A stretch of DNA of 64,000 nt, taken from contig JAYMTL010000008.1 of assembly GCA_036897445.1 (NCBI GenBank), positions 124,001 to 188,000 of the forward strand, written 5' to 3'. The position numbers and the translations under genes are program-made. Of this stretch, positions 13,925-27,499 are shown one piece after another (the first letter of the stretch is position 1; each line of letters starts with the position of its first letter). Source of the stretch: Pelargonium tetragonum (Eukaryota > Streptophyta > Magnoliopsida > Geraniales > Geraniaceae). The notes beneath the pieces were generated by a model. It searched no databases and had not been told where the DNA came from. It saw nothing but the letters and a program-made list of their open reading frames with translations.

Positions 13925-14340
13925 CCTATACAATCTAATACTAATACAAATACTAATACAATAAGAGGAAGATATCTTAAAGAGCCCTTATACTGTATAT
14001 TACTATCTATTATATATAACTTATATAAGTAACGAGTACAATACTATAAACAACTTTATTATAATACTAATAAACAATTAATACTTAAGAATAATACATA
14101 ACAGTATAATACTATAGCTACAAAAAGCACAGTAACCCATCAGAGAATTTAGAAGAGTCTCCTATAAGCAAAATAAGAATCTAGCTACAAGTCTAGGCAA
14201 TAGCATAGGCTACAGTAAGACAGGTACAGGTCTAGCTCGTAACAACAGTACAGCTCCTACAAATCAGAATTTAGGTATAGCTATGATACAGACTAAATAG
14301 GGCTAGTGTCCTAGCTACAACAAAGGCTAATATAGGTAGA
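13925..14340 (+). repeat. A/T-rich tract with tagctac / TCTAGCT motifs
   Basis: The first part is made of ctaatac and taatac words with little G. The segment near 14071-14140 (aagaataatac, then tagctacaaaaagca and cagtaacc) resembles 34511-34594. The second part repeats tagctac, ctagctacaa and acaggtctagctcg. The same strand composition recurs at 34.4-35.0 kb, and its reverse complement at 27.5 and 32.3 kb. It follows R1 copy 2 directly. No coding frame is present. Confidence 0.5.
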
Positions 14341-16283
14341 AAAAAGTTTTAGATGGTCCTTATCGCTTAGAATTAACGGGCAAGCTTTCTCCTTTATAGG
14401 TTGCCTGATATCTTTAGAATATGAAGCCAGACTTTTTTTGTATCTCATTAGCTATGTACTTGACGGAAATATCAAGAAACTCTTTTTAATTTGTACTATA
14501 ACTCTCTTTGTATAAAGTTTAAATGTATCGGGATACCCTTCCCTTTTTTTCCTAAAACCAGGAATCACTTAGATAGAATAAAATTTCAATTGTTATGGAG
14601 CCAGAACTATAAAGAAAGATATCCAGGACTTCTTCAAGGTATCCTACTTAGGGAGTACTCAAGGTTTAATATTCAATTCGTTATAAATCGCCGGTTATTT
14701 TTCAAATATGACAAAGGTTCAAATCTTTAGACAATAATAAGACGAACAAAGGAGACTACCCAAGATATACTCTAAAATTTCTTGCTCGTTAACGTTCCGG
14801 TGTTCCTGAAAATAAAGAAGTCTGGGGCTAAGAATTGGGTCTTAAAAGCTTTTTAATAAAATATTCAAAGCCCCTTACTCGTAAAAAACAGGGGTACTCT
14901 AGTTACCCTACGACTAAGCGAGAACAATTAATGGAGTATTTTAATGTATTTTACTTCGAACCTCTTTCTGAGATCCATGCTTAAGTGGGATCCTTTCATT
15001 TACTTTATTTAGAAAGAAGGCTTTTTTCTTTCTATTTATTCCGGTTCTTTAGAATTTCTTTCTCCAGCACCTGTGTATATCCAATAGATAGCTCTAGTAA
15101 TGTTAACCACTTTTTATTTAACAGAAGAGTTTCCAAAGGGCTTAGAAAAAGGTAACGTAGTTAAATAGAAAGGGTTAAAGTTATTCTCTAATGCCTTTAT
15201 TATCATTAGTCTATATACCCCGGCAATGTTCTTTGAGTGAGATAGGAATAAAAAGCATAAGCCCTTTTAAATTAGAGTTAAGTCAATGTCGAGTAACGAG
15301 TAAGTAATAGGGTCTTTATTTTCACAGGACAAGTCAAGTATTAGAATAACACAAGGACTTCTAGCCGCTTAGTAATTTAATTTGATTGTAGACATGTTAA
15401 GGGCTTTATAGTCTTTTATAGTAGGGATCCGTACAAGATCATCTTGTAAAAGTCCAAGTATACCGTACCTCTAAGCTAAGAATTTCCTACTCTGGGTCCT
15501 AAAAAGGAGTACTCTTGCGGCAAAGAACATAAATAGAAAGTTAAATCCTTCCCTTTTTTGAATTGGGGATTCCTTTACTTTTATGTAATTAAGAGCGCAG
15601 CTGCTATCAGAATAAGAAGTAGGAATAAGGATACAAAGTAGAAAACTGGGATAGAATATAACCTAGAACTTCAATAATATAGAATAGAAACACCGCAAAG
15701 CTTTGTTAAAGCGCTTCCTTGTTATTTGATCTACTCAAAATTCGTATTAATATAGCAAACCCCTAGAATGAAAAACTAAAAAAGGTAAAAGCTAAGACCT
15801 TACCTTAAGGACGCGGAGTATACATATAAATAAAAGGCATAGGATTTTTCAAAGGGCACGAGCCTAACGAAAAGGGAAACTTTAATCTTTTAACTCGACT
15901 AAATTATACTAAGGAAAAGAATACTATACCTTATGCAAAGAGTACATTAAATTTCTTAGATAATCCCTTGCTAGAATAAACCCGTGCTCTACAAAATTTA
16001 TTGCATTGGAGCTTTTTGACCATGAATTAAAATGAGATTGGGGAACCCTAGGGTTGTATTTTGAGTAAAATAAGGGCTGTGAATAGTCAAGCATCTGCCC
16101 TCTCTTTGCTAGAAAGCCCCTTAATAGAATGCTATTCTATATTATCTCTGTGCCGTATGCTATCGAACGTGTGTGGATCCTTTTAGCCAAAATTGCGTAG
16201 AAACGAGGAGTCTCTATTAGAAAAAGTTCTTATTCAAGGGTGTTCACACATTTAGAGTAAAGGAGTTAGTCGTGTGAGTAACT

Positions 16284-16301
16284 AAAATGAGTACTCATTT
16301 T
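16284..16301. repeat. 18-bp perfect palindrome
   Basis: AAAATGAGTACTCATTTT is exactly self-complementary, with nine bases per arm and no loop. Fifteen of its bases (aaaatgagtactcat) recur at 29268-29282, where the inner 12 bases are still palindromic. Perfect symmetry plus a second copy makes it a candidate protein-binding site or short mobile palindrome. Chance is not excluded. Confidence 0.85.
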
Positions 16302-17781
16302 GCGAAGGGTGTAATCACTTAAATAAAAAGTAGCGCCTTAATTTAATAAATTTTCTTTTTTTAGGCCCTCAATTCTAAAGAAACTTCTATAGCTAACTAC
16401 CGGGCCTTAAAGATCAAAAAGCCTAAAATCTGGACAGCCAGTATACCTTAGAGCTTTCCACATTCTATTACAAGTTATATACTTTTTATTTAAAAGCAAA
16501 TAAAAAAGGGGAGCACTTTGACTGCTATGCTCTTACTAAGTTTATAAATAAAAAAACCCTGCAAAGGAACTTCACGACTCTGGTTTGTCTACACCTTGTC
16601 CTGACTTAAAATAAAAGGGGAATCCCTATAGGTAGGATAAAAATCACGAACTAAGAAACGTTGATAGAGGTTAGTGCTTAACTAAGTAATTCCACATCTG
16701 TTTTGGTATATCTACTATAAAATTATAGATCTAAGAAGAAAGAGCCTTTTTCAAGTAACCCTTGTATTTCCAAAAGCTTTATCTACAAGCTCCTCCTACT
16801 GGTTACGAGTCCGAAAGTTAAGTATTGTTAACACTCCTAACTCTTATAGGGAACTTTTTTAATAATATGAAAACCATTAGAAGTTAAAACTTAACAAACA
16901 ATTAGCGAACACTTTATGCCAATTTACTATCTACCTTAGCATGGAAGTTGGTTTTTCTATTGTAGTATTTAATCCAAGTGGGATTCTTAATATTTATCGA
17001 AGTCTTCTTACTAGTCTTAATAGGAGGATCTTACTGTTTGCAAAAACGTATCGTATTGGTTGTTACTTGCTTGTTATCTGGGCTTTTAGTTATAACCTAT
17101 TTTTTTATTCTTTTTGAGATTAGTGTTACTTCTAGCAAATCCAGTGTAAGGAATACCCCGACTCCTTTTTAATTCCTAACTTCTTAGCTATTACAGGGAT
17201 AAAACTGCTTATCCTATTACACAGGGTCCCTTGAATTTGAACTAACGAACTTTTACTCAGATTATATGAGTCCTATAAGGGTTTTTATGCTTAAAAGATA
17301 CATAATGCTAAAAGAAATTTTATATAGCTAAGGTTCTACTCCTCATCAAAAGCTTTTACAGAATTTCCTTGGATTTTTCATAAGTAGGGATACTCTAAAG
17401 CAAAGCTTTTCTTTTGTTTATACACGAAAGTAGTTTGACTCCTCTGATAGTATATACTCTTGGTCTTTAAAAAGTGTACCTTTATAAAATAGATTAGCTA
17501 CCTTATGAACCTACACACCTTTTATCTAACCAAGCCTGCGCTTTACTTGGAAACGGATGTCTCTTTTATAAGTTACCTTAATCTAAGGGAATACCCTCTT
17601 TTAGGGATCCGTTCTATATAAAATAAAGTAATTCTAAAGCAATTCTTAGGGGTTTCAGTTAGCTCCTTGTGAGTCTTTTGCGCTACAATTAAGTTTTTTA
17701 AGGGAGTTCCACTATTTCTTTTTAGCAAGTCAGTGGAGAAACTTCTTTTGTAAGGACAAGCCTAAAAGCAAGCTACAGAGT

Positions 17782-17803
17782 AAAGGTCTAGCTCTTAAGA
17801 AAG
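17782..17803 (+). repeat. TCTAGCT dispersed motif
   Basis: Reads aaaggtctagctcttaagaaag, closest to the copy at 8115-8135. Surrounding words (gcaagctacagagtaaagg) resemble the 14.2 kb tract. Confidence 0.4.
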
Positions 17804-20800
17804 TTAGGCTTTTTATAAGTAAGTTTTCCGAAAGCAAATAAAAACGTACAGGAAATCACACGTAAACCGAGGTAAAACACTCCTGACACCTAAACTGGCA
17901 ACCGACATTCTAGACAAAGAATTTTTGCGGGGTTTAATATGTATTCTTATCATTAGCCTGTTAGTTAGAAAGTTTTTTCCTTACAAAGAATTAAGTAAAC
18001 AGGATTTTCTTAAAAGCAAGCCCTAAATAGCGGATAAGGAAAAGCATAGTAAATATTGACAAGTCCTCGGTATACACACCAAAAAACTTGCCCCGGACAG
18101 CTAAACAAGCAAGAAAAAGAAAGATTAGATAATAACTTTAGCCCTTTTTCAAAGGAATCCTTACTCCCTTTTCTTAACATTTCTAAAAGTATTTACTTAT
18201 CTTATAATAAATAAGATATGTAAGATTTTTTTTACTGAGGATACAGGACTTAATGAGTCTTCCTTTGGTTAAATATCGCTTTTATTCCTTTTTCCAGACC
18301 TGGCCTGGAAGTCAAAAAGTCCAAATGCCTAAAATTTATATTAACAACCTATCAAAAAAGAAATTTATAAATCATACAATTAGAAGCCCAATCATGAGAA
18401 CCGGGGGGCGCCCCCTTAAGAATAATTTAGTACAACCTTGTTGGGGTTTCCGTATAACCGGTAGATAAGATTTATCCAGGGTACTCCTTGGGGTTCCTTT
18501 ATCTCAAAGCTATGCATTAAGGCGGATACTTGTTAAGGGAAGTCCTGAGTAGTCTAAGGTTCCGCCAGAGACTTAGAATCTCCTGTACCTAACCTATTAG
18601 CGCACTAGAAGTCACTCTAGTATTAAGTTTGTCAGCTAGTTAAAGTTATTAGATTTAGTAAGCTTTTTAAGTTCACGAGTATCTCTTAATAAGGTTCCAA
18701 GTTCTTTAGCCCTGTTCTCCTCTACGATATCGAGGGGGTGCTCAGTATAATACTATAAATTTACTAAGGGATTGGGTAGAACGTGTGGTTAACAATTGGA
18801 AGTAGTGCGTTTGTTTCCTTTTGATACGGGGGCCTCTTGTGTTTTAGATTAGACAAGATTTTTTATAAGTTTTGGTCATTTTCGATTTAACCTACGCCTT
18901 ATTATATTTTATACTTATCTTTAAGTTTTTAAAAGAAGGAATTTTTATAGCCCGTTCTCGCGAGTTCGAGCTCCTTTTTCTTACTAAAGCTCTATATTCT
19001 AACCTTGAACCGCTCGCTACTCAATAAATACAGTAAAAATTCAACTTTTAGACCAAATAACAAATAAGGTGTAAGACTTATTTTACGAACCAGGCTTGTT
19101 ATTGTGAATTTCTATAGCAATATGACACACCGAATTTTGGGGTGTTACTACATGAATAGGCAGCCCTTAAAAAAGCCAGGTATTTGAAAAGCCCAAAAGT
19201 TTTTTTATCCGAAAAAAATTAGCATAGCCAAAAGAAAAGTATACAAATTATTGAGAGCCCTCTTATAGTATAGCAAGCACTCAAAGGGGGTAAGAGTTCT
19301 AAAGCATCCTGGATTCCGGCAAGAAAGAACTAAAATAAGTTTACGAAATACAACGCTGTGTTAGTCTTTTTTTAGAGGATTTATTCTATTCAGTATCAGT
19401 ATTCCACAGATTGAAGCCTCAAGAAAGCCTGGAGTCCCTACGCACGCGGGGAGTCGTTTAAGCTTAGAAGTTTAACCCCGAAATTAAGGGGGTATTAAGT
19501 AAGTTAAAGTTTGTAAGGCTGCTAGCTTCAGGCCTTTCAGAAAACTAACTAAGTAACTGACCCAAAGTTCGAGTTTTTATTTCGCTCTGGGAGTTGGAAT
19601 TTCCATCAAGAAAATGAAACTTGCAATCGAAAGGAAAAAGTACTCGCTATGACTACCGTCGGGAATTTTAGGAAATCCAGTAGCTAAGAGAATAAAAAGC
19701 CGCACTCCTCAATTTTGAGTTAAACAAAGAAAACTAGGATAAACTAAAAACTCTTTCTTAACTTAATAGCTCCTTTTAGGAGACCCTAAAATTTCTTACT
19801 AGGAGTGATGTATATTTCTTAAAAAAGGGGATTTTTTTTTATACAAAAAAACCTACAACAAAAAATGACTTAAATAGAAGAACTTTGAATCAGAACCCAA
19901 CTTTACACTACCCTATAAGCTAAAAAAATTTTTATGACATTTGGAAACAAAGGGTGCACGCATGAGTTCGAGGCCCCTTGTACTTGTAAAAAATCAAACT
20001 TTGTCAGTCTTATTATGAATCTACTTTTGACAGTCCTAGCTATTTATATACGTAATACTTAAGTAGAAGTCCTTTTAATTTCCTGGAATGCTTGACCAAA
20101 GGATCTCTTACGTTTCTAGTTAGTTTATTTAGCATACACGCGCTCATGTACAAGAAGCATAAAACTGAGCTTCCTGGTTATACTTTTATCGTCCGGTACT
20201 ACCAAAAAAGGAAATAGCATCTTCTTTAGACAGTTTAGATTTAGAACAGCCCTACACAACGTAAAATGTTGAGAGTTTAGGTCCGGCGACCCGGAATTTC
20301 TAAAACCCTGTCAAAACAAAAAAGGAGTTCTCACAAGGATAATGAAAAAGGGCTTTGTAACTTCTTTGCCTCCATCTGTGGGTAACCTAATTCGGAAAAA
20401 ATTTAGATAATATTAGGTATAATGCTGTCTCTTAGTATACTATGGGCTTCTCAATAAAACAAACTCAGATATGTAGAATTGTTAAGCTCCGTAGAAAGGT
20501 TTTAAAAAGAGCATCTTCTTCAAAAAGGGGACTGTGGTCAAACTACTCATTTAGACTCTATTTTTATAAATGCACTCATTCTTAAATACATAAACCTTAT
20601 AGTTTTAGTTCGATAAGCTTTGAGTTAGTAATTGGTTAATATACCCCTACAAAGGAATGTGTAGAGGACTCGAAGATTCCTCTTAACTTAAACCAACTTC
20701 TACTAACAGTAACCTGATAGTAGCTTCAGTGCAACACAAAGAGGGACCCGCTTAAGTTGCTTTGCATAGATTTTTACAAACTTATTACTATTATTTAATA

Positions 20801-22001
20801 TAGAAATTGAGTTTTTACCATATTATGAAATTACTATCTATTTTCGGACTAGTCAAAAACCCCAGGAATTCTCTTTAGAAAAGGGGCTCCGCAAAGTAAA
20901 AGAAAATTTTCAAGGCAGTCTATAAAAATAAGGGCATTCCGCAAGCTTGTAAGTTTTTTCTTAAATTGTATTTGTCTTTCATTCCATACCATAAAAGAAT
21001 AGGCTCTAATTAATTTAGTGCGTTATAACAAGCTTTCTATAACAATATTTCGGCATCGTAATTTTGAGTCATTTTTATGCTGAAAAAAGTCCAAAGTCTA
21101 GTAACCTAAATAGAAAGAGACTGGAATCCCGTTGAAAACCCTACTAGTAACGAAGTCTTAGTAAAAAATTTTTAAGGAAGAGTCTCTCCTAGCTTCGGCA
21201 AAAGTTTACGGAAAATGAAGCAATACACACTTGAGAAATTTTTTAGTGCAATTCATTTTAAAACAACAGGATCAGGATACGGAATGTTTTTTAGGAGTAC
21301 TTTTTCTGGATCAGCACAAAAAGGTTTTTAAGGACTACAATATTAAACAAAAGGTAAGGATTTCTTCTGAATATTATCCATAGCCGGGGCTTTTTATACA
21401 AAAATGAGTAAGTAAAATGTTATTAAAAAGTGAAGTTTTAGCAAATAAAAATAGAAAGGCGGGTTTAAGGCCGTAAGTTCACACACAGAACTATCTTTCC
21501 CTCTTGTTATAAAATGGGTAATAGGAAGGCTTGGTAAAACTGAGCTCCGGATCTAGGTCCAATTAAGTGTACTTTTTTATTGAGCTTTTATAATTTTAAA
21601 TATTAAACTCTTTTAAGTACTATTCCCTAGAAAGCTGGATAAGGCCCTCGTGAATTTTTGTCTTAATTTTGAATTCTATATCAAAATACAAGTAATTTCT
21701 TATGCCTCCAAGGGACCCCCCTAATGTCAACTTCCGGTATATTATAATTATAAAAGTTTTTGTGAAGGTACCTGTAAGTAGAAATTGAATATTAAGAGTC
21801 GCTTCTATCTGATTGCCGTTAGAATCTCCCTTGGTTAAATCCAAGATTTTTGGGGTATAATGAGCCTTTATCCTGTTGGTAAAGACTCCCGCTCTGAATC
21901 TGGTATCCTTAAATCTAGTTACACTCCATAGAACTGTGAAGCAGTAGACTAAAACAAGGCTTAAAAAAGAATAAATATTTGTAGTATAAGTATAGCCTTG
22001 C

Positions 22002-22013
22002 TAGGAGCTCCTA
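22002..22013. repeat. 12-bp perfect palindrome TAGGAGCTCCTA
   Basis: Exactly self-complementary, and similar to AAGGAGCTCCTT at 45054-45065. It belongs to the AGGA-centred palindrome class that is dense in this window. Confidence 0.7.
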
Positions 22014-24313
22014 TTAAATATAGAGTAAAAGCGGCGTAAGCTACTCGCGGGGCTGAGAGAAAGTGCTTAGTTTTTACTGGCCCTGTTCATTTTATATAAA
22101 GGGATTTTTTGGCTACTCAAATTCTTGGTAGGTTATAAGGAAAGTCAATCCCAGGAGAAATTTCTTTTGTTTTTGGTTCTGAAAGGCAATAAGTAGAAAA
22201 ATGAAACAGTATAGATCAAGCAGTTGGTATGTAATTTTAAACGGAACTCTTTACCATTACTTGGTTATGTAACAATGCTTGCTATTTTAGGTCTGCTATC
22301 CTTGAACTTTACAATAAGCCCTGCACTTGCTCTCGATCCAACACTTGTTCGTAAAGGAGTTTGTATCTAGGAATTTTTTTAAGAGAATAAAAAATCTAAG
22401 AGTATTTAGTGCCTAGGAGTTTTGCCAACTTTTTTCTAAAAAGGGATCTCTTTTAAGCTTTTCTGTGTTAAGGAAGCGGGTTATTTTTCTAATCTGAAGT
22501 AATAGGAGCAGGGTCCAGATTTAAAAAGTAAGCTCCTGTTGTAATGAAATTCCACTTATGTAAAGTAAATAAGGGTCTTATATTGGTTAAAGGGTTTTCT
22601 ATTTCATTCAGGGACCCGCAAAAACTTTAAAATTTATTTACCGGGCAGTGTCAGTATAACTTTAAAGTAGGCTGTTTCCAGAGACCCTAGACCCTATAGT
22701 CGATTTGTGTATCTGTTACAAAAAATTATCTCTTAAAGGATTTCTTAATCAGGTAAAGCTTGATCTTTCCCGGATTCCCATGTATATAATGTAACTTGGT
22801 TTTGGGATTGACTAGATAAAAACTTTTATTTTAATTATAATATAAACTTAATGCAAGAAAATTTCAGAGCTATAGAAAAAGGGCTACTCCTACAAGGGCC
22901 TTTCTTACAATTAAAAGAGCTTCGAAGCGCCCCTTCTAAAACGGATATACAAAATTTCAATATCCCGAGACAACTAAATTATTATGTATCAAAGCCGTAA
23001 CTAAATAGTTTAAATCTATAGAAGCAAAACCCCTATATACAAAAACCAAAATTAATGTCAACTCTAAGTTACTGACTCTAAGCAATTTTTAGTAACAATA
23101 CTTCTTAAAAACTACAGTTCTATTCTAGTAATAAAGAAGAAATTTACCTAGCTTTCTTTTTTATACCCGGGATTCCCCTTTTTCCTTTTTAGCTGGCAAG
23201 TTTTTTAAGCAAATAAATAAAGTCACGCTCTGCAAAGGCTGAAAATTATATTCTTGACAACTTTCATAAAAAGACATGTCTTGCGGGGCTCCGAAGAGAA
23301 CTTAGAATGGGGTACTCAAAGCGGGAGGGTCCTAAAAAGCCTTAAGAATGCATTTTTACAAAAAAAAGTCTCGCCTATAGTTAAGTTCTCAATTTTAGAA
23401 TTACCGAACATTTTTCTAAGTAGCTGCCTGCTCCAGGAATAAGTTAAGACTCCCTTCCTCTATACTTTTTTCAATAAGGCTCTTGAAAGAATTTCCTTGA
23501 CTATATTTAAGGGGTCTTAGAATTTTATATTGGTATTGGTGCTCCCGAAAAGATCACCTTACTTAGTCGAAAGTCTATGGTAGAAGGCTCCTTTTTCTTT
23601 CTTAGACTTAGAATGCCGTTACTTTTTTGAATGAATCCTTTTTAGTTAAAACTTTAAGAATTCCCATATTGAGCAGCCAAGCCCCCTCTATTAGGTTCTA
23701 TTTAGTAAAGGATCGCTATCTATTTTTCAATTAAGTTAAGGCAGTAGTTTATTCTTTTTGGATTACCCCTTCTGTATTACCGCCAAAACTAACTTAGAAG
23801 TTTCCTGTCCATAACAAAAAAAATTCTTAAGGTACTCTAATAAAGGGCTTTATCTTTCTTTAATGTTAAGACATTTAGTAAACTATGGCAACTACTAAGA
23901 GCCCCCTTTACAAATATCCTGTAACTCCAAGACAAAAGTCCTAAAAATGAAGGCCGAAAAGTCTAAGTTTTTACTCAATCTTAATTTTTCGTGTATTAAA
24001 ATTCTTTGCCAGTGTATTTGTATTAGTATGAAGTTACTTTATATTATACCCCTAATCAAAAGAATTTATAGCATTAGTTGTGTATCATTAACCGCCTAAA
24101 ACGCACGGAATAACATTGACACTTTATCTAGACTAGCATCGTAAAAGGGAGGATCCCTAATTACTTAACCAGAAAGCACTAGTCCCAGTACCTAGCTGTA
24201 AAGTAAAGGGCGCAACTACCTTTCTACACCTTATTTTTACATTATCTCTGCCCCAGACGGGGGAAGCCTAATATTATAGGCTGCTTATGTATGACTCCAC
24301 CAAAGCGATTCCC

Positions 24314-24331
24314 TAAGGAAAAGTTTCCTTA
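24314..24331. repeat. Stem-loop, 8-bp arms
   Basis: TAAGGAAA (24314-24321) pairs with TTTCCTTA (24324-24331) across a two-base gap. It is probably one of the many short inverted repeats of this DNA. Confidence 0.7.
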
Positions 24332-26124
24332 TTATAAGAAGTTTTTTTATAGAAGATCACTTATTTTGTTTAAAGAAAATCCTAAAACTTCTTCGTGCTA
24401 TTAATTCTACTCGATTTTAGGGGAGATCCCGTGCCGCACTGTCCGTGAGTAATTTACCTTTAACTCTGGTTACTAAAAAAAGGCCCCGGAAAGCTTTAGG
24501 ATTAGGAGCCCATTATTATTTTTTTTAATATCCAATTATTCTATATATTTTACTCCGGGTACAAAGACTTGGCGGAGATTAGGCTAAAAAAATTCCTTAT
24601 AGCTTATAGGTAGTAGATTCGTCGTAAGAGCCTAAAATAACAACTAAAAGCAAAGTTTCCGTAAAGCTCTGCGGCCTTCTTTATTAAGTTGCTTTGTAAA
24701 TAAATCCTATTTTTTTAGTACATCTGGTGTTCTGATTTTAATAGTCCAAGCTTTATAAAGGACGTCTACAGTTGGGTTTATAAAGGGTTCCCTTAGTGTA
24801 AATCGGCGCTAAGAGAGTTTTCTAAAAAGAAATAGAAGTTAGGCCGCGTAAGAGCTATCGTACTATCCTTGAGGGCTTCTAACAAGGTGTCTCTTTTAAT
24901 CTTATTTGGAATTAAAGCAAATAAAGCTTAAAAGGTCTCTACGACCCTAAGCGAGGTGCAGGAGTTTCAAATTCAAAAATGAAAAAGCTATAGGAAGTGC
25001 AATTTCTATAATATTTATAATATTGTAGGGAAAATCAAAGTAAATCCTTAGCTAGTCAAGAGACTTCGAAAAACTTTACTCCGCAAGCAGTTCTATATAC
25101 GTATAAAATTTAGATTCTCCCTTATCTTATCACAAGGAGCTTTTTCCATCAATAAGTTCACGATGAGATGAGATACTAGCCTTTAATATAAAGATAAAAG
25201 GCTCCTTTGCTTCTCCACTCGCATTTGCAGATAAAGTGTATATTCCAAGGGTAAGTTTTCCTCAACAAATCCTGATGATGAGTGCCTAAACCTCCTCTAT
25301 GTACAAAGTAAGAAGTTCTTAGTTGATTCTTTAGTTTAAACGCCTGCTTTTGTCCTTCTTGCAGGATTCTTTTCGCAACCCTGCGAAGAAAATGAACAGA
25401 GAGGGGCTCGTTTATGTTAGGGAATTGAAGAGATTACTTTTAATCGGCAATAAGTCACTTCATAAGTCTATGGGAAACTTTTGGTTCAAAACTTTTTACG
25501 TTGTAAGACGACCTATGGAATAACACAATAAAACAAAGCAAGGGTTACACTTAAAATCTTACTCGGGATTCTTTCTGAGCCGAGTTCAGTCATTTCTTAA
25601 TTATGTCTCTTAATAAAAAGCTATTCGTTAGAAACCCTATCTTGATTCTCGATACGATCAGAAAACTTAGAAAAGTCTTTAATGAGTTTGGTCCACTTTC
25701 TAACTCATGGGGCTTGTTAAAAAGACTTTAAATTCATACGAAGGAGTACAAAAAAATCTCATGAATAATTAGAGAAACTTAATGCAAAAACTCACTACAG
25801 TCCTATATGAATCGAGAAGCTGCCCTTTTTGGTTACAGTGAAGGCCTTTAAAATCCTTGTGTCAATGGCTAAATATACCTAGTAAAGTGCCTGGTTATAG
25901 GAATATAAGAAAGATTGTTAGTATAGCTTGCAATTATATTAAATATATTAAAGTAGTTGATATCGATATTCGCCTTAAGGATTCTATTATTACTTATGGC
26001 AGGAATATAAGCTCACGCTTTCGCGATAAGAAAAAAGAGGAGTATCTTAATATATGTTTGATAAATTACAGAATAAAAAGTCCTAGAGATTTAGGAAATC
26101 TCAGGGGCTAACTCTATCCAAACC

Positions 26125-26143
26125 AAAAAGGAGATTCCTTTTT
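26125..26143. repeat. Stem-loop, 8-bp arms AAAAAGGA / TCCTTTTT
   Basis: Arms 26125-26132 and 26136-26143 are perfectly complementary, with loop GAT. The same arm sequences in the opposite order form a second palindrome at 46758-46774. Confidence 0.8.
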
Positions 26144-26858
26144 GCTACCCTCAAATTAAGGGGATTCCCGGTATGGATCTCAGTATCTGCGCTTTGGGGT
26201 TTATTATAAAATAAAAGTAAATAAAAATTAGGAGTTATTATAAATTTGTATCGAGAAGGCTCTTTGTCTAGTATTTTATAAGGAGGGAAGTAAATAAAGT
26301 TTTATTGCAATTACTTAGATAGCTATCAAAATAGAAAAGTGCGTAGGTTTGGTCATGTGGCAGAGGCGTGTGTAATAAGCCTGCTTTAATTAGTACAGGC
26401 GAGACCCCACAATCGGAAGAACTATTACCTTATTTAGAAGCTTTCTTATGAATTTGAATTGCGGATTTATATCATTAGAACTTAAAATATTTTTGTATGT
26501 ATTCCGAAAATTTCACTTTTGTAACAAAGACAAAAAGGGATTCTTCGGCCCCCTCGTGCGGTATAACTTTTAAAGGCCTTTGTTACCATTCTCTTTTTCA
26601 TGCGTTTTCTGTATTTTTTTAGTAAATAAGAGTTATCCCTTAATTAGAAATTTTTATAGCTAAAAAGTTTTTGCTTTTTTGTTGGATCCTAACAGCAGTT
26701 CTATTTATTCTGGTAGTACAAATTTCTCGGAGCTTCCTACCTAGAATTGTATTTCATGATCCCTTAAAAAAACTTGCCCCTAGCTTTTGCGGGGGGTATC
26801 AAAGTACAGAGCCTCTAAGCTCTAGACCAGGAGTTCTAAAAGGATGCTTTGGAAAGAG

Positions 26859-26880
26859 GTTCTCATTTTTTAATGAGAAC
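26859..26880. repeat. Stem-loop, 9-bp arms with T-loop
   Basis: GTTCTCATT (26859-26867) pairs perfectly with AATGAGAAC (26872-26880) across a loop of four T. The stem is of mixed composition, so it is less likely to be chance than the A/T ones. It could be a processing or terminator-like hairpin, but there is no neighbouring gene to support that. Confidence 0.8.
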
Positions 26881-27400
26881 AAGCTTAAGCAGTAACTTGT
26901 TTGTAGAAGCACCAACAGGAATTCTCTTATAGAAAGCTAAACTCTATTTGTTTTTATACTCTTGACTGCTTTATAAATTAGGTATATAAGGCCTAGCAAA
27001 GGGCACTCGTATAAGTGGTGCTACTCTCTACAGATAGAGTACTAATAGGGTTCCATTAACTACCAGACAGAGAATAAGGGTTCTCTTTATAAAAGGTAAA
27101 AGGAATCAAAACGAATTCCGGGTTTATTTAAGTTTCAAAAACCGATGTAATTAAAAAGGAGAGTACAAGTACCGCAGTAAACTAAATTCTCAAGAGCTAG
27201 TCACACACTCTATTTGATCCAATAGCTATACTTTTTTCATAATATCTGTCTTTTGGGGCTTACCTTAACTTCTTTCCTAGCTGCTTTATTAGCTTTACCT
27301 ATTTATTTTACTCCACGAGATGTAGTCCTGGTTTAAAAAGTATAACCCTGACCTTTATTATTTTATTACGAGTATCCGCGAAAAACCTAGCATTAGATGA

Positions 27401-27446
27401 GAAAGCTTGTTAAAGATATAGCCTAAAAACGGATACTTAATAGTCC
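27401..27446 (+). repeat. Dispersed repeat R2, copy 1
   Basis: The segment starting gaaagcttgttaaagatat and continuing with agcctaaaa, acttaa and a final cc aligns with 41644-41687 at roughly 80 percent identity by eye. Both copies have gaaaaacct upstream, about 15-50 bases away, which hints that the repeat is longer than the clear core. Function unknown. Confidence 0.65.
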
Positions 27447-27499
27447 GAAACCTTTGCCACAGGACTTTTCTAAAGGCTTTTCAAGTAGAAACTTTAGTT

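Larger units (their letters stand above)
14341..22000. other. Gene-free spacer
   Basis: I recognise no gene. A frame at 16978-17172 starts with GTG and encodes hydrophobic residues, but it is only 64 codons and matches nothing I know. Notable sites are the 18-bp palindrome at 16284-16301, a TCTAGCT motif at 17782-17803, and small palindromes such as GGGAATCCC at 16618-16626. No rRNA or tRNA was found. The rest is A/T-rich DNA with scattered G/C clusters. Confidence 0.6.
22001..27395. other. Gene-free spacer
   Basis: No gene was recognised. An 84-codon frame from 25857 and a 74-codon frame from 26671 show no family resemblance that I can support. Palindromes include TAGGAGCTCCTA at 22002-22013, GGGATTCCC at 23169-23177 and 26161-26169, and stem-loops at 24314-24331, 26125-26143 and 26859-26880. 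Nothing else stands out. Confidence 0.6.

Noticed and set aside
16978-17172. 64-codon hydrophobic frame
   Set aside because: GTG start, no motif, and no match to cox1, cob, cox3 or nad proteins that I could support.
26671-26895. Frame whose start (LFCWIL) recalls the last helix region of cytochrome b
   Set aside because: Only a few residues agree, the conserved residues that should follow are absent, and the frame soon diverges.
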